Assembly (NCBI RefSeq): GCF_002149035.1
Contig: NZ_NGFP01000070.1
Location: 1 to 35,463 of the forward strand
Length of the DNA stretch: 35,463 nt
DNA from: Streptosporangium minutum
GTDB lineage: Bacteria > Actinomycetota > Actinomycetes > Streptosporangiales > Streptosporangiaceae
Direction of reading: 5' to 3'
Under the pieces are notes generated by a model that was not told where the DNA came from, made no database searches, and was given only the letters and a program-made list of their open reading frames with translations. The position numbers were made by a program, and so were the translations under genes. Positions 26,172-33,375 of this stretch are shown here, in pieces (positions within the stretch are counted from its first letter, which is position 1; each line of letters starts with the position of its first letter).

Positions 26172-26533
26172 GAGCGCGTGTCCTCCTGTGACATGCGGGC
26201 GGTGACGTACCAGCGCGTGCGGAAGGCAGGCCGGCGGCACACGGGACGGAACGCTCCAATTCCGGGAGACCGGGGTGGAGGTGACGGCGGACGGTGACCG
26301 GCCGATCGGCCGCCCGTGCGATGCAGCAATCTATCTCCGCGAGTTCCGGCTGCCCAGAACCAGTGATTTGACGCCGGCCGGGTTGATCACTGTCAGAGAT
26401 CGACATTTATGTCCCAAATGCGGGGCGGCCTGCCTTCAAAGAGCTCTCAACTGCGTGATCTCGGGAACCAGCGGCGACGATCACTCGTTCGCCGTTTCGG
26501 TTACGTCATCACAACAGGAGAAGAGAGGTATCC
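26172..26533. other. Divergent promoter gap before the Spo0M gene
   Basis: This 362-nt gap separates the divergent miniprotein and Spo0M genes. It becomes AT-richer from about 26320 (TTGATCACTGTCAGAGATCG, then CATTTATG near 26404), where the Spo0M promoter is expected. I find no clean -35/-10 pair, no gene and no stable hairpin. Confidence 0.4.
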
Positions 26534-27529
26534 GTGGTCTTCAAACGGCTGCTGGGAGCCTTCGGCGTCGGAGGTCCGTCGGTGGACACCGTCCTGGCCG
26601 TCTCGCGCGTCTCGCCCGGCGGGTTCCTCACCGGCGAGGTCCGGATCAAGGGGGGCGATTTCGAGGCGGAGATCGAGCACATCAGCCTGGGGCTGGTCAC
26701 CAGGATCGAGACCGAGCACAGCGAGGGTGAGCACACCGGTCTCGGGGAGTTCTTCCGCACCGAGGTCTCCGGCCCCTTCAAGCTGGGCATCGGCGAGGAG
26801 CGCACCGTCCCCTTCCGGGTGCCGGTGCCCTGGGAGACCCCGCTCACCGAGGTGCAGGGCCAGCCGCTGAGCGGCATGGCCATGGGCGTGCGCACCGAGC
26901 TGGCGATCGCCAAGGCGGTCGACAAGGGCGACCTCGACCCCTTCTCCGTCGCGGCCCTGCCCTCGCAGGAGGCCGTGCTGGTGGCCTTCTCCCAGCTCGG
27001 CTTCCACTTCAAGAGCGCCGACCTGGAAACCGGCCACCTGTACGGCGTGCAGCAGCGGCTGCCGTTCTACCAGGAGATCGAGTTCTACCCGCCGGCCCAG
27101 TACTCGGGCCGGATCAACGAGGTCGAGCTGACCTTCGTGGCCGACGCCGGCAGGCTGGACATCATCCTGGAGGCCGACAAGCGCGGCGGCCACGGTTCCG
27201 GACACGACTCCTTCGGGCGTTTCCAGGTGACCCACGAGCAGGCCCTCCAGATGGACTGGCCCGCCGAGATCACCACCTGGCTGGACGGTCTCGGGCAGCA
27301 CCACGGCGGCTCCTACGGCGCCTCCTACGGCGGGCACGACGACGGCCACCACGGCCACCACGAGCACCATGGGCACTACGGGCACCACGAGCAGCACGGT
27401 CACCGCAGCGGGCCCGGTATGGGCGCGGTCGTGGCGGCCGGAGCCGCGGGTGTGGTCGGCGGGTTCGTGGCCGCCGAGGCGATCGACGAGATCGGCGACT
27501 TCTTCGAGGGCGAGGAGGAAGAGGAGTGA
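26534..27529 (+). CDS. Spo0M-like sporulation protein with His-rich tail
   Basis: Cytosolic arrestin-like beta-sandwich protein of 331 aa. Residues 1-250 match the Spo0M family: VFKRLLGAFGVGGPSVDTVL, GGFLTGEVRIKGGDFEAEIE, VPFRVPVPWETPLT, FYQEIEFYPPAQYSGRINEV. In Bacillus Spo0M affects the sporulation phosphorelay; the actinobacterial role is not established. Residues 254-295 are unusual: 14 histidines among Gly, Tyr and acidic residues (HHGHHEHHGHYGHHEQHGH), a likely metal-binding stretch. It is followed by a Gly/Ala hydrophobic segment (296-318) and an acidic end EGEEEEE. The start is GTG 26534 with GAGAGG about 5 nt upstream and an AGGAG further up. A 16-bp terminator begins at the last base of the stop region. 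Confidence 0.88.
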   Translation: MVFKRLLGAFGVGGPSVDTVLAVSRVSPGGFLTGEVRIKGGDFEAEIEHISLGLVTRIETEHSEGEHTGLGEFFRTEVSGPFKLGIGEERTVPFRVPVPWETPLTEVQGQPLSGMAMGVRTELAIAKAVDKGDLDPFSVAALPSQEAVLVAFSQLGFHFKSADLETGHLYGVQQRLPFYQEIEFYPPAQYSGRINEVELTFVADAGRLDIILEADKRGGHGSGHDSFGRFQVTHEQALQMDWPAEITTWLDGLGQHHGGSYGASYGGHDDGHHGHHEHHGHYGHHEQHGHRSGPGMGAVVAAGAAGVVGGFVAAEAIDEIGDFFEGEEEEE

Positions 27530-27574
27530 TGTCCGGGCGGGCCGCTCCCCGGCGGGGGGCGGCCCGCCCGGACA
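27530..27574 (+). terminator. Terminator of the Spo0M gene
   Basis: Perfect 16-bp stem (27530-27545 with 27559-27574) with a GC-rich 13-nt loop, immediately after the stop. Confidence 0.88.
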
Positions 27575-27624
27575 GGTGGTCACCGGGACGGGAGCACCGC
27601 GACGAGGGGGGCGCCGAGGCGGGG

Positions 27625-27720
27625 CCCGATGCGGAGAGGAGCCCGCCCGGGCCGGGAGACGCGGCACAGCTCCGTCTCGCCGCTCTCAAGTCCCGATGCG
27701 GAGAGGGGGCCGCCCGGGCC
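27625..27720. repeat. 29-bp direct repeat pair
   Basis: 27625-27653 and 27692-27720 share 27 of 29 bases (CCCGATGCGGAGAGG, then CGCCCGGGCC) with starts 67 bp apart. They lie in the 344-nt gene-free gap between the Spo0M and streptogrisin-like genes. The last 80 nt of that gap become AT-richer and presumably hold the protease promoter. Confidence 0.7.
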
Positions 27721-27918
27721 TTCGCGGGAGAGGTAGTGAGCCGGGCCCGCCGCGTCCCGGCTCGCCTCCGTCGCGGACTCCGCCGGGATGCCGTCCCTGG
27801 TCACGGCCGGCGACCCCGGCCGATCAGAGGCCCATAACACCGCGATAGGTGCTTTTTGCTACATCCCCCGGTAGGGCATGGCCAAATATTTTGACAGCAC
27901 CCCTCACAAGGAGTGCGT

Positions 27919-29043
27919 ATGTTAAGTCGAGGTCCCCTCCTGGCCGGAGCCGCTACCGTGGCGCTGTATCTGGTCGCCAGCGTGACGCCCGCCACCGCAG
28001 CGCCCGCTCCCCTCTCCCCCAAGCCGCCGTCACCCGTGATCATCGACGCCCTCCAGCGCGACCTCGGCCTCACCGCCGAGCAGGCCGTGGCGCGGCTGGC
28101 CAACGAAGAACGCGCCATGACCACGGAATCCACCCTGAGCGGCAAGCTCGGCGGCAAGTACGCCGGCGCCTGGCTCAACGGCGACGCCACCCAGCTCCTC
28201 GTCGGCACCAGCGACGCCACCACGGCCGACGCCATCAGGGCCCAGGGCGCCCAGCCCGTGATCGTCAGCCGGACCCTGGAGCAGCTCAACGCGGTCAAGG
28301 ACCGGCTCGACCAGGCTCCGGCCCAGGCCAAGGCCGGCGCGTCGCTGTGGTACGTCGACCTGCCCACCAACAGCGTCGTGATCCAGGCCGCCCAGCAGGC
28401 GGGAGGCGAAGCCCTCGTCGCCGCCGCCGGCGTCGACAAGGACGCGGTCCGGGTGGCGGTGACCGCCGAGCGGCCCCAGCCCTTCATCGACATCATCGGC
28501 GGCAACCCCTACTACATCGGCTCCAGCCGCTGCAGCATCGGCTTCTCCGTGACCAAGGGCGGCACGCCGGGCTTCGTCACCGCGGGCCACTGCGGCAGGA
28601 GGGGCGCCACGACCTCCAACCCGACCGGTACCTTCCAGGGCTCCTCGTTCCCCGGTAACGACTACGCGTGGGTGGCCGCCCCCGGCAACACCCCCAGGCC
28701 GTGGGTGAAGGGGTCCGGCGGCGCCAACGTCATCGTCCGCGGTTCCACGCAGGCCGTGGTCGGCTCCTCCATCTGCCGCTCCGGCTCCACCACCGGCTGG
28801 CGCTGCGGCACCATCCAGCAGCACAACGCCAGCGTGACCTACCCGCAGGGCACGGTCAGCGGCCTGACCCGTACCAGCGCGTGCGCCCAGCCGGGCGACT
28901 CCGGCGGGTCGTTCATCTCCGGCAGCCAGGCCCAGGGCACGACCTCGGGCGGCTCCGGCAACTGCACCTCGGGTGGCACGACCTACCACCAGCCGGTCAA
29001 CGAGCCCCTGTCCGTCTACGGGCTGACCCTGACCGTCGGCTGA
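27919..29043 (+). CDS. Secreted streptogrisin/alpha-lytic-type serine protease (S1)
   Basis: Prepro-endopeptidase of 374 aa. Signal peptide residues 1-28 (LLAGAATVALYLVASVTPAT). An alpha-lytic-type pro-domain (about 40-190) acts as folding chaperone in this family. The mature enzyme begins near 191-194 (DIIGGNPYYI). The triad is H224 (FVTAGHC), D248 (NDYAWV) and S328 (QPGDSGGSF). Disulfide pairs C205/C225, C286/C296 and C322/C349 match streptogrisins. ATG 27919 is set by AAGGAG at 27908-27913 with a 5-nt spacer; the GTG at 27913 overlaps that Shine-Dalgarno and is not used. The snapalysin gene begins 62 nt downstream on the same strand without a terminator between them, so they are probably co-transcribed. 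Confidence 0.93.
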   Translation: MLSRGPLLAGAATVALYLVASVTPATAAPAPLSPKPPSPVIIDALQRDLGLTAEQAVARLANEERAMTTESTLSGKLGGKYAGAWLNGDATQLLVGTSDATTADAIRAQGAQPVIVSRTLEQLNAVKDRLDQAPAQAKAGASLWYVDLPTNSVVIQAAQQAGGEALVAAAGVDKDAVRVAVTAERPQPFIDIIGGNPYYIGSSRCSIGFSVTKGGTPGFVTAGHCGRRGATTSNPTGTFQGSSFPGNDYAWVAAPGNTPRPWVKGSGGANVIVRGSTQAVVGSSICRSGSTTGWRCGTIQQHNASVTYPQGTVSGLTRTSACAQPGDSGGSFISGSQAQGTTSGGSGNCTSGGTTYHQPVNEPLSVYGLTLTVG

Positions 29044-29105
29044 CCGCCCTCCTCAGCACCTCGTCTTGACGAGCACCCCCCAACGGCCGAGGAGGCCTGA
29101 CAGAA

Positions 29106-29666
29106 ATGTCAAGAATCATCCGTTTCACCATCGCCTTCATCCTGGGGCTCGCCTTCCTGGCGACGACTTCCCCCGCCCAGGCTGACGGGACCGGCACGCA
29201 GAGCGCGGCCGCGGTGCGCGTGCTCCGGTACGACGCCAGCCGGGCGGCCGAGTTCCGCTCCGTGGTGGACCAGGCGGCACAGATCTGGAACTCCAGCGTG
29301 ACCAACGTGCGCCTGGTGGCCGGCAGCCCGGCGGACTTCGTGGTGCTGGCCGACAACGGCTGGCCCCGCGCCCAGCCCACCAGCCTGGGCCGCGGGACCG
29401 TGTGGATCGGCAGGCAGGCGACCGCCCAGGGGCACAACCCGCTGCGCATCTCCGCCCACGAGATCGGCCACATCCTGGGACTGCCCGACCGTCGCACCGG
29501 CCGGTGCACGGACCTGATGTCCGGCGCCAGCGCGGGCACGAACTGCACCAACCCCTATCCGAACGCGGCCGAGAAGGCCGAGGTCGAGCGGTACTTCGCC
29601 GGCTTCGCCCCGACCCTCGACTTCGGTGAGATCTATACCGACAGTCCCGAGGCCGCCCTGCCGTAA
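29106..29666 (+). CDS. Snapalysin-family (M7) small secreted zinc protease
   Basis: Exported minimal metalloprotease of 186 aa. Signal peptide residues 1-26 (IIRFTIAFILGLAFLATTSP, then AQA). The catalytic motif is HEIGHILGLPD at 118-128: zinc ligands H118 and H122, catalytic E119, and D128 as the third ligand typical of M7. The TDLMSG at 135-140 supplies the Met-turn, and C134/C147 can form the conserved disulfide. The family prefers aromatic residues at P1'. The start ATG 29106 follows GAGGAGG by 10 nt. It is the second gene of a protease pair with the streptogrisin-like enzyme, a sensible partnership for degrading exogenous protein. Confidence 0.92.
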   Translation: MSRIIRFTIAFILGLAFLATTSPAQADGTGTQSAAAVRVLRYDASRAAEFRSVVDQAAQIWNSSVTNVRLVAGSPADFVVLADNGWPRAQPTSLGRGTVWIGRQATAQGHNPLRISAHEIGHILGLPDRRTGRCTDLMSGASAGTNCTNPYPNAAEKAEVERYFAGFAPTLDFGEIYTDSPEAALP

Positions 29667-29674
29667 GCGCCGGC

Positions 29675-29713
29675 GGGCCCGTCCGATCCGGCGCGGCCGG
29701 CCCGGACGGGCCC
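29675..29713 (+). terminator. Terminator of the protease pair
   Basis: 11-bp perfect stem (29675-29685 with 29703-29713). The 17-nt loop contains CCGG repeats that can extend the structure. It starts 9 nt after the snapalysin stop. Confidence 0.75.
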
Positions 29714-29811
29714 CACCCCCCTCTCCCCTCGCGGGAGGCCGGCGGCATCGAGCCCCTTCCGGAAGGTCCGCACGCGGGCCCTTCGGGAGGGGCTCGGCGT
29801 GCCGCGGCGGC

Positions 29812-30306
29812 TCAGGCCAGGGACTTCTCGAAGCAGTAGGAGCCTTCGAGCCGCTCGTAGGGAGGGAAGCGCGGGATGGGGGTGTAACCCTCCCGTTCGT
29901 AGACCCTCACGGCGTCCGGCTGACGGTCTCCGGTCTGCAGGATGATCCGTGATCCGCCGAGCGCGCGGGCGGCGTCCTCGGCCGCGGTCAGCAAGGCTCG
30001 CGCCACGCCCGCGCCCCGGTGGGAGGGGGCCACGAACATCCGCTTGATCTCCAGGTCCGCGCCGAGCCGGCGCAGCGCGACGTGCCCGACCGGCACCGCG
30101 CCGGTGTAGGCGACCCCGGTGTAGGCGACGGACCCCGGCTCGACGTTCATGCCGCGCGGCAGGTAGTCCGGCTTCGAGGCGAGCCGGTCGGCGTAGCGGG
30201 CGCCCATCTCCTCCCCCATCGCCTCGCGCAGCGCGACGGCCGCGGCGTCGTCCCAGCCGACGGACCTGACGACGATCACGCCGGCCCTCTCCGCGGGTGC
30301 GGTCAT
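29812..30306 (-). CDS. GNAT-family N-acetyltransferase
   Basis: Acetyl-CoA-dependent N-acyltransferase of 164 aa. The acetyl-CoA loop is SHRGAGVARAL at about 95-105 after beta4 LEIKRMFVAP. The C-terminal part has RIILQTGDRQPDAVRVYERE and GYTPIPRFPPYE, typical of small-molecule or amino-acid acetyltransferases. Residues 60-69 read VAYTGVAYTG, a five-residue tandem repeat made by an in-frame 15-bp duplication in the strand before the acetyl-CoA loop. The ATG at 30306 overlaps the TGA of an upstream truncated oxidase gene by 4 nt (ATGA), so it was probably translated by coupling to that gene. With most of the partner gone, its own expression is uncertain. Confidence 0.88.
   Translation of the reverse strand: MTAPAERAGVIVVRSVGWDDAAAVALREAMGEEMGARYADRLASKPDYLPRGMNVEPGSVAYTGVAYTGAVPVGHVALRRLGADLEIKRMFVAPSHRGAGVARALLTAAEDAARALGGSRIILQTGDRQPDAVRVYEREGYTPIPRFPPYERLEGSYCFEKSLA
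30101..30130. repeat. In-frame 15-bp tandem duplication inside the GNAT gene
   Basis: 30101-30115 and 30116-30130 are the same except for the last base. The unit encodes VAYTG on the minus strand. Confidence 0.85.
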
Positions 30307-30500
30307 GCGAACTCCCCTGTCTCCGGTTGCGGCTGTCCGAGAATCCTGGCAGCACCGCCCCTCACGGCCGGCTCCGCCCCCGCCTCGGACCCGGAGGGCG
30401 CGAAGGCCGCCGGACGGGGATCGACGCCGTCGCCGGCGAGCAGCCGCGCCACGTGATCTCCCCTGGCGGGGACGGGCTTGAACCCGTGACCGATGGCCCC
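30303..30500 (-). pseudogene. 3' stump of an FAD-dependent amine/sarcosine-type oxidase gene
   Basis: The minus-strand reading IGHGFKPVPARGDHVARLLA, then GDGVDPRPAAFAPS, matches the C-terminal signature of D-amino-acid-oxidase-superfamily flavoproteins (SGHGFKxxPxxGxxxAxLxxG). In that family this stretch contacts the FAD pyrimidine. It ends in TGA at 30303-30305, overlapping the ATG of the GNAT gene by ATGA. Upstream of about 30500 the similarity stops, with no Rossmann GxGxxG anywhere before the MFS gene. So about 300 codons are missing and this is the relic of a two-gene operon. An extra 35 or so residues follow the family end. Confidence 0.55.
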
Positions 30501-30545
30501 ACGTCGTACGTCACGCCACCACATCCTTGGACCCGGGATATTTCC

Positions 30546-30581
30546 ACCCAAATACCTATTTAAAAGGTAGGAAAATTGGGT
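30546..30581. promoter_or_regulatory. Nested AT-rich inverted repeat
   Basis: Inner arms TACCT/AGGTA (30553-30557 and 30565-30569) around ATTTAAA. Outer arms ACCCAA/TTGGGT (30546-30551 and 30576-30581), followed by TTTT. It could be an operator for a divergent promoter or a terminator with a short U-tract. It lies between the oxidase stump and the MFS leader. Confidence 0.45.
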
Positions 30582-30667
30582 TTTTCTGTCAACCGGCCAC
30601 CCGGGCGAGGGGGCCAGGGATGCGGTTTGACACCTGGGTCCCCGTGCCTCACATTTATCTGCGTGAT

Positions 30668-30700
30668 GCAATATCTGTGTCGCGCAATATATGTGTTGCG
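30668..30700. promoter_or_regulatory. Tandem 17-bp operator repeats upstream of the MFS exporter
   Basis: GCAATATCTGTGTCGCG (30668-30684) and GCAATATATGTGTTGCG (30684-30700) match at 15 of 17 positions and overlap by one base, a 16-bp period. The second is also an inverted repeat, CGCAA-N8-TTGCG (30683-30700). GCGATCGC follows at 30698. This is the pattern of a doubled repressor site. It lies 74-106 nt before the TTG start. Confidence 0.6.
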
Positions 30701-30773
30701 ATCGCGTTCGCTGCGGCCCGCACCCTTCTCGCCCGATTCCCCTCCCGGACTCACTCCCGAAAGAGCGACGCCC

Positions 30774-32228
30774 TTGTCCACGCCAGCCCACTCCACCGCC
30801 ACGGCCGCGGGGCCGGTCCCCCCGGCAGAACCGGAGGCGGTCTCCCCCCGAAAACGGTGGGCCATCCTCGCCGTCATCCTCAGCGCCGACGTCCTGGACC
30901 TCCTCGACGCGACGATCACCAACATCGCCGCCCCCACCATCGCCAAGGACCTCCACGGGGGCGAGACCCTCATCCAGTGGCTGGGCGCCGGCTACGCCCT
31001 CGCCCTCGGCGTCCTCCTCGTGGTCGGCGGGCGGCTCGGCGACAGATATGGTCGCCGGCGCCTCTTCCTCATCGGGATCACCGGCTTCACGCTCGCCTCG
31101 ACCGCCTGCGGCCTGGCCTTCGACCCCGGATCGATCATCATCGCCCGGCTCGCCCAGGGAGCCTTCGGCGCCCTGCTGATCCCCCAGGGATTCGGCATCC
31201 TCGGCTCCGTCTTCCCGCGCGACCAGATCGGCAGGGCCTTCAGCGCCTTCGCCCCCACCATGGGAATCTCCGCCGTCGGCGGCCCCATCCTGGCCGGAGC
31301 CCTCATCGAGGCCGACATCCTCGGACTCGGCTGGCGCCCCATGTTCCTGATCAACCTCGTGCTCGGCGGCATCGCGATCCTCGCCGCGGCGAGGCTGCTG
31401 CCGAAGGACGCCGGCGACAGGAGCACCCCCGTTGACGGCATCGGCTCCGGCCTGCTGGCCGCGGCCATGCTCGGGCTGCTGTTCGGCCTGATCGACGGGT
31501 CCGCCCGCGGATGGACACCCGTCCCGATCCTGTCCATCACCGGCGGCGCCGTCTTCTTCGGCCTGTTCTGCCGGCGTCAGCTGACAGCCGCGAACCCGCT
31601 GATCGAACCGTCGCTGCTGAGGAACCGGGGATTCACCTCGGGCCTCATCCTCGGCGTCGCCTTCTTCGCCGCCGTGTCCGGCCTGCTCTACGTCCTGTCC
31701 CTCTTCATGCAGAACGGCCTGGGCTACCCTCCCATGAGGGCGGCACTCGGGCTGGCGCCGGTCGCGGCGGGCATCGTCATCGCCTCCGTCGCGGGCTACC
31801 GGTTCATCGGCGGACTCGGACGCGACCTCGTCCTGATCGGCCTGATCATCACTTTGGCGGGCACCGGCTGGCTGCTCGTCCTCGTCCTGACGGCCGGGAC
31901 CTCGGCGGGTCCCTGGGCACTCCTGCCACCGGCCCTGATCATCGGCCTGGGCATGGGGACCTGCTTCGGGACCATCTACGACGTCACCGTCGGCGACATC
32001 GCCCCGGAAGAGGCGGGCAGCGCCGGCGGCTCGCTCAGCGCGGTCCAGCAGCTGGCCAACGCCATCGGCGCGGCCGTGGTCACCACCCTCTACTTCAGGA
32101 CCCTCGCCACCGGCGGCGAGACCCGGGCCGTGGTCCACAGCCTCGCCACCGTCGCCGCGATCACCCTCGTCTGCTGCGGCCTCGTCCGGCTCCTGCCGCG
32201 CAAGGCCCCGCCCCAGGACCACCACTAG
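30774..32228 (+). CDS. DHA2-type MFS drug exporter (14-TM)
   Basis: Proton-driven multidrug efflux permease of 484 aa. Motif D1 is LDLLDATITNIAAPTI at 41-56 and motif A is GGRLGDRYGRRR at 85-96. Motif C follows in helix 5 (GISAVGGPILAG). About 14 hydrophobic helices extend to residue 475. The typical EmrB/QacA ending TVGDIAPEEAGSAGGSLSAV and QQLANAIGAAV is present. TTG 30774 was chosen (GAAAG about 11 nt upstream, natural N-terminus); an in-frame ATG at 30666 lies inside the operator repeats and is unlikely. The NmrA-type gene follows after 71 nt, probably in one operon. Doubled operator repeats upstream imply control by a local-type repressor, but none is in the window. Confidence 0.88.
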   Translation: MSTPAHSTATAAGPVPPAEPEAVSPRKRWAILAVILSADVLDLLDATITNIAAPTIAKDLHGGETLIQWLGAGYALALGVLLVVGGRLGDRYGRRRLFLIGITGFTLASTACGLAFDPGSIIIARLAQGAFGALLIPQGFGILGSVFPRDQIGRAFSAFAPTMGISAVGGPILAGALIEADILGLGWRPMFLINLVLGGIAILAAARLLPKDAGDRSTPVDGIGSGLLAAAMLGLLFGLIDGSARGWTPVPILSITGGAVFFGLFCRRQLTAANPLIEPSLLRNRGFTSGLILGVAFFAAVSGLLYVLSLFMQNGLGYPPMRAALGLAPVAAGIVIASVAGYRFIGGLGRDLVLIGLIITLAGTGWLLVLVLTAGTSAGPWALLPPALIIGLGMGTCFGTIYDVTVGDIAPEEAGSAGGSLSAVQQLANAIGAAVVTTLYFRTLATGGETRAVVHSLATVAAITLVCCGLVRLLPRKAPPQDHH

Positions 32229-32299
32229 GGCCGCGCGCCCTGCCCTACCCCGGTAACCGGCCGTCGCGGCGCGATCGGCCATCGAAAAGGAGATCCGAC

Positions 32300-33139
32300 A
32301 TGACCATTCTCGTAACCGGAAGCCGTGGCGGCGTCGGCAGGAGCCTCGTCGCCCTCCTGCGGAGCCGGGGCCTCGACGTACGGGCCGCGTCCAGCGACCC
32401 CGGCGGACTCCACCTCCCGGCGGACGTACCGGCGGTGACGTGCGACCTCACCGATCCGGGCACGTTCCCCGCCGCACTCAAGGACGTCACCTCGGTCTTC
32501 CTCTACGCCGAGCCGTCGCACATCGTCCCGTTCGCCGAGCAGGCCGCCGCCGCGGGGGTCGGGCACATCGTGCTGCTGTCGACCAGCGCGGTGCTCAACC
32601 CGGCCGCCGCCGACGACCTCATCGCCCGGTCGCACCTGAAGGTCGAACGGGCCCTGGCGGCCTCGCCGATCGAGTCGACGTTCCTGCGGCCGGGCTCCTT
32701 CGCGAGCAACGCGCTGCAGTGGTCCTGGGCCATCAGATCCGCCGGCGCGGTGAACCTTCCCTATCCCGACTCCCACACCGACCCCATCCATGAGGCGGAC
32801 ATCGCCGAGGCGGCGCTCGCCGTACTCACCGATCCCCGGCTGAGCGGCGGAAAATACACCCTGACCGGGCCGGAGTCCGTCACCTTCCGGGAGCAGATCG
32901 GCCACATCGCCCGCGCGACGGGCCAGTCCGTCGCGGTCAACGAGGTAAGCCGCGACGCGTGGAAGGCGGAGATGGCCGACTACGTCCCCGCGGACTTCGC
33001 GGACGCGCTTCTCGACTGGTGGCGGTCCACCGACGGCTCACCCGTCGAGACCACCCGGACGGTCGAGGATCTGACCGGTCACCCGGCCCGCGGCTTCGCG
33101 CTGTGGGCCGAGGACCACGCCGGCGACTTCACGAGCTAG
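32300..33139 (+). CDS. NmrA-like NAD(P)H-binding protein / atypical SDR
   Basis: Cytosolic atypical short-chain dehydrogenase of 279 aa. The N-terminal Rossmann motif is ILVTGSRGGVGRSLVALL (3-20, GxxGxxG). VFLYAEPSHIVPFAEQAAAA and VGHIVLLSTSAVLNP follow the SDR-a5/NmrA core. FLRPGSFASNALQWSW and PIHEADIAEAALAVL are subfamily hallmarks. The usual active-site Tyr-x3-Lys is not evident: SHLKVERAL is at the site. The protein may therefore sense redox state rather than catalyse; quinone-reductase-like activity is known in some relatives. The start is set by AAAGGAG 7 nt before ATG 32300. Its place downstream of a DHA2 exporter suggests a joint response to quinone-like or redox-active drugs (inference). 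A large hairpin follows at 33209. Confidence 0.87.
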   Translation: MTILVTGSRGGVGRSLVALLRSRGLDVRAASSDPGGLHLPADVPAVTCDLTDPGTFPAALKDVTSVFLYAEPSHIVPFAEQAAAAGVGHIVLLSTSAVLNPAAADDLIARSHLKVERALAASPIESTFLRPGSFASNALQWSWAIRSAGAVNLPYPDSHTDPIHEADIAEAALAVLTDPRLSGGKYTLTGPESVTFREQIGHIARATGQSVAVNEVSRDAWKAEMADYVPADFADALLDWWRSTDGSPVETTRTVEDLTGHPARGFALWAEDHAGDFTS

Positions 33140-33208
33140 CCGTCACGGCCTGCGGAGCGGACGTCACCGGGGAGCGACAGCGGCGCGATCGGGCGGTTCC
33201 GAAATGGT

Positions 33209-33264
33209 GAGGGCCTCATGGCCTGGTGTGGGTCGACCGGGACCCACACCCGCCGGAGGCCCTC
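33209..33264. terminator. 56-nt nested hairpin between convergent genes
   Basis: Inner stem 33225-33234 with 33241-33250 (10 bp, GACCGG loop). Outer stem 33209-33217 with 33256-33264 (9 bp). It lies 70 nt after the NmrA-type stop and 112 nt beyond the end of the multicopper oxidase gene. It can stop both transcripts, but probably arrived with the IS481-type fragment whose GTG follows directly. Confidence 0.7.
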
Positions 33265-33321
33265 GTGACCCACCGTAACGGCCCGGCGACCGGGCGGGGC
33301 CGACTCTCCGCCCGGCGTGTC
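33209..33321 (+). mobile_element. 5' stump of an IS481-family insertion sequence
   Basis: Directly after the hairpin, GTG 33265 opens a frame reading VTHRNGPATGRGRLSARRV. This resembles the conserved start of IS481-family transposases, M(T/V)HRNAPLTxxGRLRLARRV. After about 19 codons the similarity ends and the helix-turn-helix and DDE parts are absent. The hairpin before it would be the element's leader or end. Only one end is present, so this is a decayed relic. Confidence 0.5.
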
Positions 33322-33375
33322 GCGGCATCGAGGCGGTGGCGCTGCCGGCTCCGGGCCGGAGCGGGCCGGACGTCG

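Noticed and set aside
26275-26730. Plus-strand frame before Spo0M with a CPKCGAAC-like zinc motif
   Set aside because: It overlaps the Spo0M start in another frame, has poor codon bias over its first 70 codons and no Shine-Dalgarno; the Cys cluster is probably chance.
27580-27840. 86-codon minus-strand frame downstream of Spo0M
   Set aside because: The frame is produced by the 29-bp direct repeats and terminator sequence, has no Shine-Dalgarno and no family resemblance.
30455-30495. tRNA-like 3' end on the minus strand (T-arm ACGGGTTCAAGCCCGT followed by CCCCGCCA), possible att site
   Set aside because: No matching acceptor 5' strand, anticodon arm or D-arm can be built upstream. The same bases encode GHGFKPVPA, a family signature of FAD amine oxidases, in frame with a natural stop overlapping the GNAT start.
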